The position numbers and the translations under genes were made by a program. The notes beneath the pieces are model-generated. The model made no database searches and was not told the DNA's origin. It saw only the letters and a list, made by a program, of their open reading frames with translations. DNA of 64,000 nucleotides from Prevotella sp. E9-3 (lineage in GTDB: Bacteria > Bacteroidota > Bacteroidia > Bacteroidales > Bacteroidaceae), in assembly GCF_022024015.1 (NCBI RefSeq), contig NZ_CP091786.1:2542001-2606000 (forward strand), given 5' to 3'. Shown piece after piece: positions 1 to 6,736 of the stretch; the stretch's first letter is position 1; each line of letters opens with the position of its first letter.

Positions 1-1
1 G

Positions 2-667
2 AAATGGACTAATGATGACATCCCAATGGAGAAATTCCAAACGGATGGTGTCAGCCAGCTCAGCGAGAGTGAGCTTTTGGCCATCATCATTGGCAACGGC
101 CCGAAGGAGTTTCCAACTGTAGATCTCATGAATCAGATGTTGGATGACTGCGGCAATGATCTTTCCAAACTGGGTAAGAAGACAATGGAAGAACTGATGT
201 GCTACCGTGGCATCGGTAAGAACCGGGCCATCGCTATAGTCGCTGCCTGTGAGTTTGGGAAGCGCTTTAGGAAGACTGCTCCAGAAGAGAAGCCCATTCT
301 GAAGAATGCGTTGGCCATAGGTGACTACATGATGCCACAACTTGAAGACCTGGATGTGGAGGAGTTCTGGGCATTGTTCCTCAATCCGAAACATGAATTG
401 CTCAGAAGAGTCAGAATCTGCCGGGGAGAGGTTTCAGAAAACGCTGCCGACCCGAGAAACATCATGCGATTCGGGGTGCTCTACAATGCGACCTACATAG
501 TTACGGTACATAACCATGTCAGTGGGAATCCCTCTCCCACAAAATTCGACAGCACAATTGCAGCTAAACTTACTCAGGCTGCAGAGTCTGTACGGATGAC
601 CTTGCGCGACCATATCATCCTCGCGGATGAACAATACTACTCCTTCAAGGACAACAAGAAACTATAG
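2..667 (+). CDS. radC: RadC-family protein, 5' end outside the window
   Basis: The frame is already open at base 2. The residues before the first ATG (base 26) still match the family's N-terminal W-x-x-D-x-P block (KWTNDDIP), so the real start lies upstream of the window. The 221 visible residues hold the LSESELLAIIIGNG block and a C-terminal JAMM/MPN-type fold with H-x-H...S-x-x-D (HNHVSGNPSPTKFDS); the usual HNHP reads HNHV here. RadC was named for DNA repair but that role is disputed. RadC-like genes are common on Bacteroidales integrative elements. A second copy lies at 5881. The family is clear; the function is not. Confidence 0.9.
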   Translation, partial: KWTNDDIPMEKFQTDGVSQLSESELLAIIIGNGPKEFPTVDLMNQMLDDCGNDLSKLGKKTMEELMCYRGIGKNRAIAIVAACEFGKRFRKTAPEEKPILKNALAIGDYMMPQLEDLDVEEFWALFLNPKHELLRRVRICRGEVSENAADPRNIMRFGVLYNATYIVTVHNHVSGNPSPTKFDSTIAAKLTQAAESVRMTLRDHIILADEQYYSFKDNKKL

Positions 668-745
668 AAACAACCTTTAAAAGAGTTAATTTATAATAGA
701 AATTTTCAAATTTAAGCGTTCATAAACTAATTTTTAATCGAAATA

Positions 746-777
746 TTTGGCTCTTAGGGAAAGTTTATGTACCTTTG
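746..777 (+). promoter_or_regulatory. Bacteroidetes-type promoter of the hipBA module
   Basis: TTTG at 746-749 and TACCTTTG-type box (TAnnTTTG) at 770-777, separated by 20 bp, match the -33/-7 consensus of Bacteroidetes. Transcription should begin near 784, which rules out the in-frame ATG at 767 as the start of the next gene. Confidence 0.75.
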
Positions 778-796
778 CAGCCATATGGAAGAGATA

Positions 797-1111
797 ATGG
801 ATATAAAATCAATGCCTACAGTGCAAATAATACAGGCATTAGGCAAGAGATTTAGGGAGTATCGGATTGCAGCAAGAATGACGCAAAAAGAAGTCGCTGG
901 ACAATCTGGAGTGAGCCTTCTGACTATCAGACGGTTTGAACAGGGTTATTCATATGACATCAAACTTGGCAATCTCATTGCACTTTTGAAGGCTATAGAC
1001 TTTGCTGATGGAATCGCTGATATTCTCCCTGAATTTCCTGTCTCGCCGTATGCACTGGCCAGACAAGAGGCAAACAAGCCAAAAAGAGTAAGACATGGAC
1101 AACAACATTAA
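797..1111 (+). CDS. hipB: HipB-like XRE-family antitoxin and repressor
   Basis: A 104-residue protein with one helix-turn-helix of the XRE/Cro type (MTQKEVAGQSGVSLLTIRRFEQ), the architecture of HipB antitoxins. It overlaps the hipA gene downstream by 17 bp, the usual order for HipBA modules. HipB-type proteins bind operators upstream of their own operon and hold HipA inactive. The start at 797 is chosen because the promoter's transcription start should be near 784. ATG 785 would leave almost no leader, and ATG 812 is an alternative. The tail after the HTH is basic (KPKRVRHGQQH). Autoregulation is inferred from the family; no clear operator palindrome was found. Confidence 0.82.
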   Translation: MDIKSMPTVQIIQALGKRFREYRIAARMTQKEVAGQSGVSLLTIRRFEQGYSYDIKLGNLIALLKAIDFADGIADILPEFPVSPYALARQEANKPKRVRHGQQH

Positions 1112-2612
1112 AGTAACAATATGGGGCAAAGAGGTTGGCCGCCTCACATGGGATGCTAGCAGAAAGCGTTCCATCTTTGAGTATGCTCCGAACTTTCTCA
1201 AAGGAGAACTCGACATTGCCCCTTTGACTGCATCAATTTATGACCGCAGAAACAGACTCCCCTTTTACGGTGAAGCAAACAACGGGGTGTTTTACGGTCT
1301 TCCTGCTTTCATCAGCGACAGTCTTCCCGGGAAATGGGGAGATACCGTTTTCTCCGCCTGGGCCTCTGCAAACAATCTCGACGAAGATCATCTGACTGCC
1401 GTCGACAAGCTATCCTTCATTGGTAAACGAGGGATGGGAGCCTTAGAATTTGAACCCTCTCAGGAAATTGGAACAGGCGAAATGAGTCTTGAACTCGATC
1501 AACTGTATCGTAAGGCGCAAGAGATTCTGGAGCAAAGAGAGGAAACTGTTATTGCTGGCAAAGACATCACACTTGAAAGCTTATATGAAGTAGGAACATC
1601 AGCAGGAGGCCAGCATACCAAAGCCGTCATTGCGCGGAACAACAAAACCGGCGAAATTCGTTCCGGCCAAATCATGCTGCCTTCTGATTATACCTATTAC
1701 CTGCTTAAATTCGCCGAGAAAGACTATTACCCTCTCACAAAGGTCGAGATGGTTTATTATAAACTCGCGACAATGGCTGGCATTACTATGATGCCATCCG
1801 AACTAATTTCGATTGATGGTGACGAGCATTTCCTTACGCAGCGATATGACAGGAGGAATGGCAAGAAGATTCACACGCAAACACTAGCTGCCATGAATCC
1901 TAATGCTAGGAACTATGAGGATCTGATGACCGTCATAGACAAACTCAATATTCCATACAAAGAAAAAGAAGAAACTTTCAGACGCACTGTATTCAACATC
2001 CTTGCTACTAATGTTGATGCACACATCCGCAACTTCTCCTTCATGATGGAGGAAGGTGGAACGTGGCATATAACACCGGCATATGACCTGACATTCTCGT
2101 GTTTCAATCCTGGAAACAAGTTCGATCCAGCCCACTATCTTAGAATCGGAGGAAAGACTGTTGACATCGGATACGAAGACTTGGTTGAATTTGGACGGAA
2201 GTTTAGCATTTCCAATCCGAATGAGATTATCCAGAGTACTGCCGAATGTGTTGCACAATTCCGCCCTGTAGCTCAGGAGGTTGGAGTGGATCGCTATTGG
2301 ATTGACAAAATTGAAGAGCACTTTGCTAAAATGTCACCAAAGATGCTCCCGATGCTCAATGGCTATAAGCCACTCTCTTTCGACTACATCATCGAAGAAA
2401 AGGGCATTACCGTCAAGAACCTTCATTGGACAGAGATGGGAAATGGTGCCATGCGTCTTGAAGCCGAGTTGAACGGAAATCCTTTCAGAGCCACTTTCGC
2501 AAAGAAGTCCAAGGAATACCCATCCATTATGGAAAATGGCGGCATCAAGATGCCCTTTGAGAAGCAGAAGGAATATGTTGAGAGATTATTCCTGCCAAGA
2601 ATGACCTCTTAA
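1095..2612 (+). CDS. hipA: HipA-family serine/threonine kinase toxin
   Basis: A 505-residue HipA-like kinase. The glycine-rich loop reads GTSAGGQHTKA (residues 168-178). The catalytic segment reads NVDAHIRN (306-313, proposed base D308), and the metal-binding Asp lies in PAYDLT (D331). These match E. coli HipA, which phosphorylates glutamyl-tRNA synthetase and causes growth arrest; the target here is unknown. It overlaps the HTH gene by 17 bp, so the two are probably translationally coupled. It is about 65 residues longer than E. coli HipA, the extra part being C-terminal (after about residue 440). All catalytic residues appear intact, so I read it as an active toxin. Confidence 0.93.
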   Translation: MDNNIKVTIWGKEVGRLTWDASRKRSIFEYAPNFLKGELDIAPLTASIYDRRNRLPFYGEANNGVFYGLPAFISDSLPGKWGDTVFSAWASANNLDEDHLTAVDKLSFIGKRGMGALEFEPSQEIGTGEMSLELDQLYRKAQEILEQREETVIAGKDITLESLYEVGTSAGGQHTKAVIARNNKTGEIRSGQIMLPSDYTYYLLKFAEKDYYPLTKVEMVYYKLATMAGITMMPSELISIDGDEHFLTQRYDRRNGKKIHTQTLAAMNPNARNYEDLMTVIDKLNIPYKEKEETFRRTVFNILATNVDAHIRNFSFMMEEGGTWHITPAYDLTFSCFNPGNKFDPAHYLRIGGKTVDIGYEDLVEFGRKFSISNPNEIIQSTAECVAQFRPVAQEVGVDRYWIDKIEEHFAKMSPKMLPMLNGYKPLSFDYIIEEKGITVKNLHWTEMGNGAMRLEAELNGNPFRATFAKKSKEYPSIMENGGIKMPFEKQKEYVERLFLPRMTS

Positions 2613-2670
2613 AACAAAATGCGAATCCGGACATCTGACAACAAGGAACAACAAATAGAAGAATTGACTT

Positions 2671-2931
2671 ATGGCAAAGAATATAAAGAAAACAACGCCA
2701 AGCGAATTTCGCGGCATAACATTGAGAGAGCTAATAACCGAGTTGGAAAACCTTTCCAACAATGGAAAGAATGATACTCTGGAAGTACAGATGTGTCGCA
2801 TCCAAAAATTTCGTAAGCATGATGGCACGATTGCTTGCTTCGACACAGATGACGAAAGGAATATCACAAGTACAGGTATCTACCATGACGAACTCTTTGA
2901 TAAAGACTTCATCGGTATCGGATTCAATTAA
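2671..2931 (+). CDS. small hypothetical protein downstream of hipA
   Basis: An 86-residue ORF starting 58 bp after hipA on the same strand and ending before a strong hairpin terminator, so it could be the third gene of the hipBA transcript. It has a basic N-terminus (MAKNIKKTTPSEFRG), then a region predicted to be helical (LRELITELENLSNNGKND), then short strands. No signal peptide, membrane segment or metal motif is visible and I do not recognise the family. It is called a gene from its length, ATG start and position between hipA and a terminator. A third partner of the toxin module is possible but unsupported. Confidence 0.55.
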   Translation: MAKNIKKTTPSEFRGITLRELITELENLSNNGKNDTLEVQMCRIQKFRKHDGTIACFDTDDERNITSTGIYHDELFDKDFIGIGFN

Positions 2932-2952
2932 AACATAAACATTAACGTGGAA

Positions 2953-3000
2953 CACAATTATGGCTCGATACTTCCTAACTAGTACCGAGCCATATTTGTG
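2953..3000. terminator. bidirectional hairpin between convergent genes
   Basis: Arms at 2953-2971 and 2982-3000 are 19 nt long with two mismatches and a 10-nt loop, placed between the end of the + strand gene (2931) and the end of the - strand small ORF (3005). The A/T-rich outer arms can supply U tracts in both directions. Confidence 0.75.
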
Positions 3001-3004
3001 TTTA

Positions 3005-3175
3005 TTATTTCCCCTGAAGAATTTGAAGCAATTCGTTCTGGCTTTTCGCTATTTCTTCTGGCGTAGGGATAGGTCTATATGCCAACTGCCCTAACTCCTC
3101 AACATAATGCTCACTCAAATCTGTCCAAAGCCGTGAGAAGTCCTTAATCAACGGTGCTTCATCAATATGTGTCAT
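3005..3175 (-). CDS. 56-residue ORF coupled to the AbiEi-like gene
   Basis: A short reading frame (begins MTHIDEAPLIKDFSRL, ends LLQILQGK) whose ATG overlaps the stop codon of the upstream DUF6088-type gene in an ATGA arrangement (3172-3175). This overlap, plus the hairpin terminator just after its stop, argues that it is a real second cistron. It is acidic to neutral and probably all helical, with no recognisable domain. AbiE-type operons normally have an AbiEii nucleotidyltransferase toxin at this position. This ORF is far too short for that and lacks the nucleotidyltransferase motif, so it is either a different partner or an unrelated small protein. Confidence 0.6.
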   Translation of the reverse strand: MTHIDEAPLIKDFSRLWTDLSEHYVEELGQLAYRPIPTPEEIAKSQNELLQILQGK

Positions 3176-3894
3176 ACGATTCTGAAATTATTAGTCGATA
3201 AAACCTTCTTGGTCAAGCCAACTTTATATATAGTAATTGGATTAAGGGTATCTCTCAGTACCTGTGCTTTCTCTTCTCCATAAAGATCTTCAACGATAGC
3301 GCCAGTCACGGCCCTCGTCATTGGATTATACTTCAAGGCAAGCTTGATTATCAATTCCACACTTCTTACATCAAGTGATTGTACGATAGCCCTTATCCTA
3401 TTGTAAGATTTGTCAGGTGTCGTATCCGGAATTGACTTAATATTTTTGATAGCGTCAAGTACTTGAAGTAGAGGAATGTTATTCCTTGTTATCACATTGG
3501 GCTGCTGTACAAAACGTATAGTAAAAGAACCTCTGCGAGTATTATTTTTCTTCCCATTAACCCCAATCTCAATGATATTGGAGATTTGTGTGGTAAGACC
3601 CAATTGTCCGAAAATGGAATTACCAGTCAGATAGCCAATTATCTGGCCATCTTTTTCCAATAAATCCTTAACAACCTCTTCCTGACTAGGCTTTAAGCTA
3701 CCGAACATCGTCTGCTTCGGCTTATAGAAACGTCCTTTAGAAAGACGCTGGATCACACCGCTATCTGCCATACGGTTTAGCTTACGTATAACATTGGCAC
3801 TGGATTCAGGAGGCAATCCCAAATCCCGATACGTGAAAACATAGTCTGAACGGAATGAATTCACGGTCTGCTCTATAGCCTTTGACTGTAACAT
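3172..3894 (-). CDS. DUF6088 / AbiEi-type winged-helix regulator
   Basis: 240 residues from the start chosen here. The N-terminal third looks like the winged helix of AbiEi/DUF6088 antitoxins: a helix-turn-helix (ESSANVIRKLNRMADSGVI) followed by a wing with a basic RLSKGRFYKPK. The rest is the antitoxin C-terminal region. AbiEi-type proteins repress their own promoter through inverted repeats and neutralise a nucleotidyltransferase toxin; no such toxin is present here. The start at 3894 is preferred because a -7 box (3929-3922) and two operator-like repeats lie upstream of it but inside the longer frame that would begin at 3963. It is followed by an ATGA-coupled 56-residue ORF. Confidence 0.72.
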   Translation of the reverse strand: MLQSKAIEQTVNSFRSDYVFTYRDLGLPPESSANVIRKLNRMADSGVIQRLSKGRFYKPKQTMFGSLKPSQEEVVKDLLEKDGQIIGYLTGNSIFGQLGLTTQISNIIEIGVNGKKNNTRRGSFTIRFVQQPNVITRNNIPLLQVLDAIKNIKSIPDTTPDKSYNRIRAIVQSLDVRSVELIIKLALKYNPMTRAVTGAIVEDLYGEEKAQVLRDTLNPITIYKVGLTKKVLSTNNFRIV

Positions 3895-3921
3895 AATTGC
3901 TATTGCATTACGAGTTTGGTG

Positions 3922-3929
3922 CAAAGATA
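3922..3929 (-). promoter_or_regulatory. -7 box TATCTTTG of the AbiEi-like gene
   Basis: The minus strand reads TATCTTTG, a full TAnnTTTG match, about 28 nt before the chosen ATG. No good -33 TTTG is present at the usual spacing. The nearest operator repeat covers that position, so repressor binding would directly occlude it. Confidence 0.7.
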
Positions 3930-3935
3930 CATATT

Positions 3936-4060
3936 TTTGTCTCGTTTTTAAGCCACAAAACAAGACAAAAATTCAAAAAGAAGCTATTTTTTAACAATTC
4001 ATGTGCTTAAATCATACAAAAAAGACAATTTGTCTCGTTTTTAAGCCACAAAACAAGACA
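3936..4060. repeat. two identical 32-bp palindromic operator repeats
   Basis: The same 32 bp occur at 3936-3967 and 4029-4060, spaced 93 bp. Each copy is an interrupted palindrome: TTGTCTCGTTTT pairs with AAAACAAGACA (one mismatch) around a short spacer. An extra half-site AGACAA lies at 4023-4028. They sit directly upstream of the -7 box of the AbiEi-like gene, which fits cooperative autorepression as described for AbiEi. The repeats are seen; the protein that binds them is inferred. Confidence 0.75.
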
Positions 4061-4117
4061 GAACAACTTTAATACAAATTGTATTGCAACTCACTTTTTT
4101 GAGGGGTTACCGTAGTG

Positions 4118-4678
4118 CTATCCGCATATCCGTTGTCTAATATATCTATATAAAGTCGTTTTGCTTATCCCTGTTGCTTCGAGAATCTGCGATATAGAGC
4201 AGACCTTGGAATCATACATTTTCAAAGCAAGTTTTATCTTAGATTCATCTTTGGGTGGGCGACCACCATTGCGACCTCTTGCACGGGCTGCCTGTAATCC
4301 CTCCATAGTTCTTTGACGGATTAAGTCGCGTTCGAACTGGCTTATTCCTGCAAAAATGGTGAAGAGAAGTTTTCCCTGTGGAGTTGTTGTATCAATCCAC
4401 GATTCCTTCAAGGACTTAATGTCAGCTCCGATATTATGGATTCTATCCACAATTTCAAACAAGTCCTTAACAGATCTGCTTAATCGGGACAATTCTGTGA
4501 TAATGACAACATCTCCTTCTCGAAGAGCATCCATCATTCGAACCAGCTCAACTCTGTCACGCTTGGTTCCTGATGCTTTCTCTTCATATATCCTTTCACA
4601 ACCAAATTCTTTCAGTTGGTCAATTTGCCTAAGCGTCTGCTGATCTTGCGTACTTACACGTGCATAACCAATTATCAT
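4118..4678 (-). CDS. serine recombinase (resolvase/invertase family)
   Basis: 186 residues, the normal size for small serine recombinases such as Hin, Gin or Tn3 resolvase. The catalytic serine is S9 in MIIGYARVSTQDQ. The conserved arginine segment follows as LSRLSRSVKDL, with the second block FERDLIRQRTMEGLQAAR. The C-terminus is a helix-turn-helix (ISQILEATGISKTTLYRYI). It would invert or resolve DNA between short palindromic crossover sites. A perfect 12-bp inverted repeat lies directly upstream, partly over its own promoter. No flanking transposase is present, so it may be a cargo invertase or resolvase. The family call is secure; the substrate is unknown. Confidence 0.93.
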   Translation of the reverse strand: MIIGYARVSTQDQQTLRQIDQLKEFGCERIYEEKASGTKRDRVELVRMMDALREGDVVIITELSRLSRSVKDLFEIVDRIHNIGADIKSLKESWIDTTTPQGKLLFTIFAGISQFERDLIRQRTMEGLQAARARGRNGGRPPKDESKIKLALKMYDSKVCSISQILEATGISKTTLYRYIRQRICG

Positions 4679-4683
4679 AAGTC

Positions 4684-4746
4684 TGTGCCAAAATTAATAT
4701 AGTTCCACATTTATGATACTTAGATTAAAGTACCAATTTTGGCACA
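4684..4746. repeat. perfect 12-bp inverted repeat upstream of the recombinase
   Basis: TGTGCCAAAATT (4684-4695) and its exact complement (4735-4746) are separated by 39 bp and lie just before the recombinase start at 4678. The right arm overlaps the -7 region. It could be a recombination site, an autoregulatory operator, or both. Confidence 0.6.
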
Positions 4747-4776
4747 AAAATACAAATAATTATTTAGATTTTCAAG
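4745..4776 (-). promoter_or_regulatory. promoter of the serine recombinase
   Basis: Minus-strand TATTTTTG (4752-4745) matches TAnnTTTG, with CTTG (4776-4773) 20 bp upstream as a one-mismatch -33 box. Transcription would start near 4738, inside the right arm of the inverted repeat. Confidence 0.55.
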
Positions 4777-4830
4777 AGTTTATTGAAAAAGTAACAAAAA
4801 CGGCGGTTTTTGGCATCAACATAATAACAT

Positions 4831-4883
4831 TTTGTGGTGGGGTTTGTGGTGGGGTTTGTGGATGACTCAACCCCACCACAAAC
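4831..4883. repeat. tandem 12-mer plus 15-bp hairpin
   Basis: TTTGTGGTGGGG occurs twice in tandem (4831-4842, 4843-4854), and the second copy continues into a perfect 15-bp inverted repeat (4842-4856 with 4869-4883, 12-nt loop). The first copy can pair with the same right arm, so two alternative hairpins are possible. A second small palindrome (arms TGTTCAC/GTGAACA) lies at 4907-4926. No U tract follows on either strand, so a simple terminator is unlikely. Confidence 0.6.
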
Positions 4884-4926
4884 TACTTTGTTCAAACTTT
4901 CTGGCATGTTCACGAATTTGTGAACA

Positions 4927-5329
4927 GCATCGATTTCTTGAACATTTCCTTGTGGTTCCTTGGCAGGGAGTGACTACCCTTTTAGTGGTGCAAGCCCCAT
5001 GTGCTTGGTCGTCCGAACCGTGAACCTTCGCTGTGTATTTCCATTACGCCCGTTAGATACGTTCCTGTGGCAAAGGTAAACCCGCAGTTTGGAATGTCAA
5101 GTTCTGGCCCAAGGGTTTCCGGGAAAATCTCCACACCTCTTCAAGGGTAGTATTTTGCCTGAAAAACTTGCCTTATCCGCACTTGCGACCTTCTTGAAAG
5201 CCACAGGAACGAAACAAACGGCGATAGAAATACGCAAAAAAAACGAAGGGTTCACGGAGTTCGGACTTGATTCAATAGGAACTCACTTCACAGCTCCTGA
5301 ATCCGCATAAAAAAGCAAAATCGCAGAAT
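4927..5329. other. gene-free leader region before the PRTase-like gene
   Basis: About 400 bases without a convincing gene. The one frame of note (5089-5310, 73 codons) has no family features or start signal. A leftward promoter-like pair lies at 5071-5101. The stretch could be a structured leader for the rightward phosphoribosyltransferase/radC transcript or the template of a leftward small RNA running into the 4831-4883 hairpin. Confidence 0.4.
5071..5101 (-). promoter_or_regulatory. leftward promoter-like site without a downstream gene
   Basis: Minus-strand TACCTTTG (5078-5071), with CTTG (5101-5098) 19 bp upstream, resembles a Bacteroidetes promoter. Transcription would run left from about 5064 through gene-free sequence toward the hairpins at 4831-4926. 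Confidence 0.4.
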
Positions 5330-5869
5330 ATGGACAACCAAGGCATTTTCAAATACGCACTGATGAGTTACCTGCCGCAGAAATACCTCAGACACGCATC
5401 ATTTGAGGCGCAGGAGGCAGACCGACTAATCATAGACTTCAAGAGCGGACGCAAGTATGCCACTGAGAGAGTTTCACGGCTCTTTGCAAAGTCTCTCGCA
5501 CTCATGGACTTGAAAGACACCATCATCGTGTGCATCCCTGCTAGTTGTCAACAGACCTATACACGTCGTTTCCGTAAGTTCTCAGAGAATGTATGTGCCA
5601 TGACCGGTGCCATTAACGGCTTCGACCACATCAAGGTTATCGGCAAACGTGAAAAGGTTCATATCTGCGGAGAGTATGCAGCCGAGGATAATGTATGGAT
5701 TGACACGGACTTCTTCCATGGCAAGCGCATCCTCATCATCGATGACATCTGCACCACGGGCAGAACTTCCGATGATTTCCGTGAGAAGATGGAGCAGGCA
5801 GGAGCACACGTCAGAATGGCCATGTTCCTCGCAAAGACCAAGCAGTTCAAGAAGAAACAACTCAATTAA
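5330..5869 (+). CDS. phosphoribosyltransferase-like protein
   Basis: 179 residues with a type I phosphoribosyltransferase fold signature. The PRPP-binding loop is ILIIDDICTTGRTSDDF (about residues 134-150), preceded by hydrophobic strands (DTIIVCIPAS) typical of ComF-like and orotate PRTases. No N-terminal zinc-binding domain of ComF is visible. The radC gene follows 11 bp downstream on the same strand, so they form an operon. A PRTase-like gene next to radC suggests a conserved accessory module of mobile elements, but the substrate and role cannot be read from the sequence. Confidence 0.78.
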   Translation: MDNQGIFKYALMSYLPQKYLRHASFEAQEADRLIIDFKSGRKYATERVSRLFAKSLALMDLKDTIIVCIPASCQQTYTRRFRKFSENVCAMTGAINGFDHIKVIGKREKVHICGEYAAEDNVWIDTDFFHGKRILIIDDICTTGRTSDDFREKMEQAGAHVRMAMFLAKTKQFKKKQLN

Positions 5870-5880
5870 AATTCAAGATT

Positions 5881-6606
5881 ATGAATACAGCAACAGCATT
5901 AAAGGCAGACACGGCAAATACCGTGAAGATGACTATCAGACAGTGGGCTATCGAAGACCGCCCAAGTGAAAAACTTCAGATATATGGAGTGGAAGCGCTC
6001 TCTGATGCGGAACTCCTTTCCATCCTCATTGGCAGCGGAACAAGCAAACTCACCGCAGTAGATGTCGCTCAGAACATTCTGGACAAGTTCGACCGCAACC
6101 TCAACACCCTCGGCAAGGCTCGTTTCGATGAAATCAACGATGTGGAAGGTGTGGGCACCTGCACCACCTGCAAAGTCCTTGCAGCCGTAGAACTCGGCAA
6201 GCGCAGACAAAAGGCTATGGCAGCACTTAAACCCGACATGGCCACCGCCACCCGCATCTACAACTACATGCTACCGAAGATGATGGACTTAGAAACAGAG
6301 CATTTCTATATCCTGCTGATGAACAACAACTACAGACTCATTAAAGCAGAGTGCATCAGTCAGGGAGGTCTTACGGAAGTCAGTGTTGACATTCGAATCA
6401 TCATGCGCGAAGCTGTCCTTAATAATGCATGCATCTTGGCTATATGCCACAACCACCCATCAGGAAGCCTTCATCCCAGCAAGTACGATGACATGCTGAC
6501 CCAAAGCGTGAAGAAGGCCGCTGAAATCAAGCGCATTCACTTTACCGACCATGTGATTGTAACGGACGGATGCTACTATAGCTATGCGGAATGCGGTAAG
6601 CTCTGA
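5881..6606 (+). CDS. radC: RadC-family JAMM-domain protein
   Basis: 241 residues, full length for RadC. The N-terminal block is IRQWAIEDRPSEKL...LSDAELLSILIGSG, then a helix-hairpin-helix region (DVEGVGTCTTCKVLAAVELG). The JAMM metal motif is ICHNHPSGSLHPSKYDD, with H190, H192 and D203 as expected ligands. It is the second gene after the PRTase-like gene (11-bp gap) and ends before a hairpin terminator. It shares the whole domain plan with the truncated copy at the window start, but the two are clearly diverged. ATG at 5881 is used; M17 (5929) is also possible. RadC biochemical function is unsettled. Confidence 0.93.
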   Translation: MNTATALKADTANTVKMTIRQWAIEDRPSEKLQIYGVEALSDAELLSILIGSGTSKLTAVDVAQNILDKFDRNLNTLGKARFDEINDVEGVGTCTTCKVLAAVELGKRRQKAMAALKPDMATATRIYNYMLPKMMDLETEHFYILLMNNNYRLIKAECISQGGLTEVSVDIRIIMREAVLNNACILAICHNHPSGSLHPSKYDDMLTQSVKKAAEIKRIHFTDHVIVTDGCYYSYAECGKL

Positions 6607-6624
6607 ACTATTACCATATAGGTG

Positions 6625-6660
6625 GCCAGGTGATGCAAATTCGCCTGGCTTCCTTTTCTT
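6625..6660 (+). terminator. rho-independent terminator after radC
   Basis: Stem GCCAGGTGA (6625-6633) with TCGCCTGGC (6641-6649; one G-T pair), 7-nt loop, followed by a T-rich run. Confidence 0.8.
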
Positions 6661-6736
6661 TGGTAATGCACCAAGAAAAGAGAAGCTAAAAGAAAGTGCA
6701 GAAGTAAATACTTAAAAGAAAGACTCTTTCATCGTC

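Noticed and set aside
767..796. Upstream ATG of the HipB-like gene
   Set aside because: It overlaps the -7 box, so transcripts from this promoter cannot contain it.
4118..4746. Serine recombinase as part of a complete transposon with terminal repeats
   Set aside because: No transposase gene and no matching terminal repeats beyond the local 12-bp pair.
5089..5310. 73-codon frame on the + strand before the PRTase-like gene
   Set aside because: No family pattern, no start signal, sits in hairpin-rich leader DNA. Considered chance.
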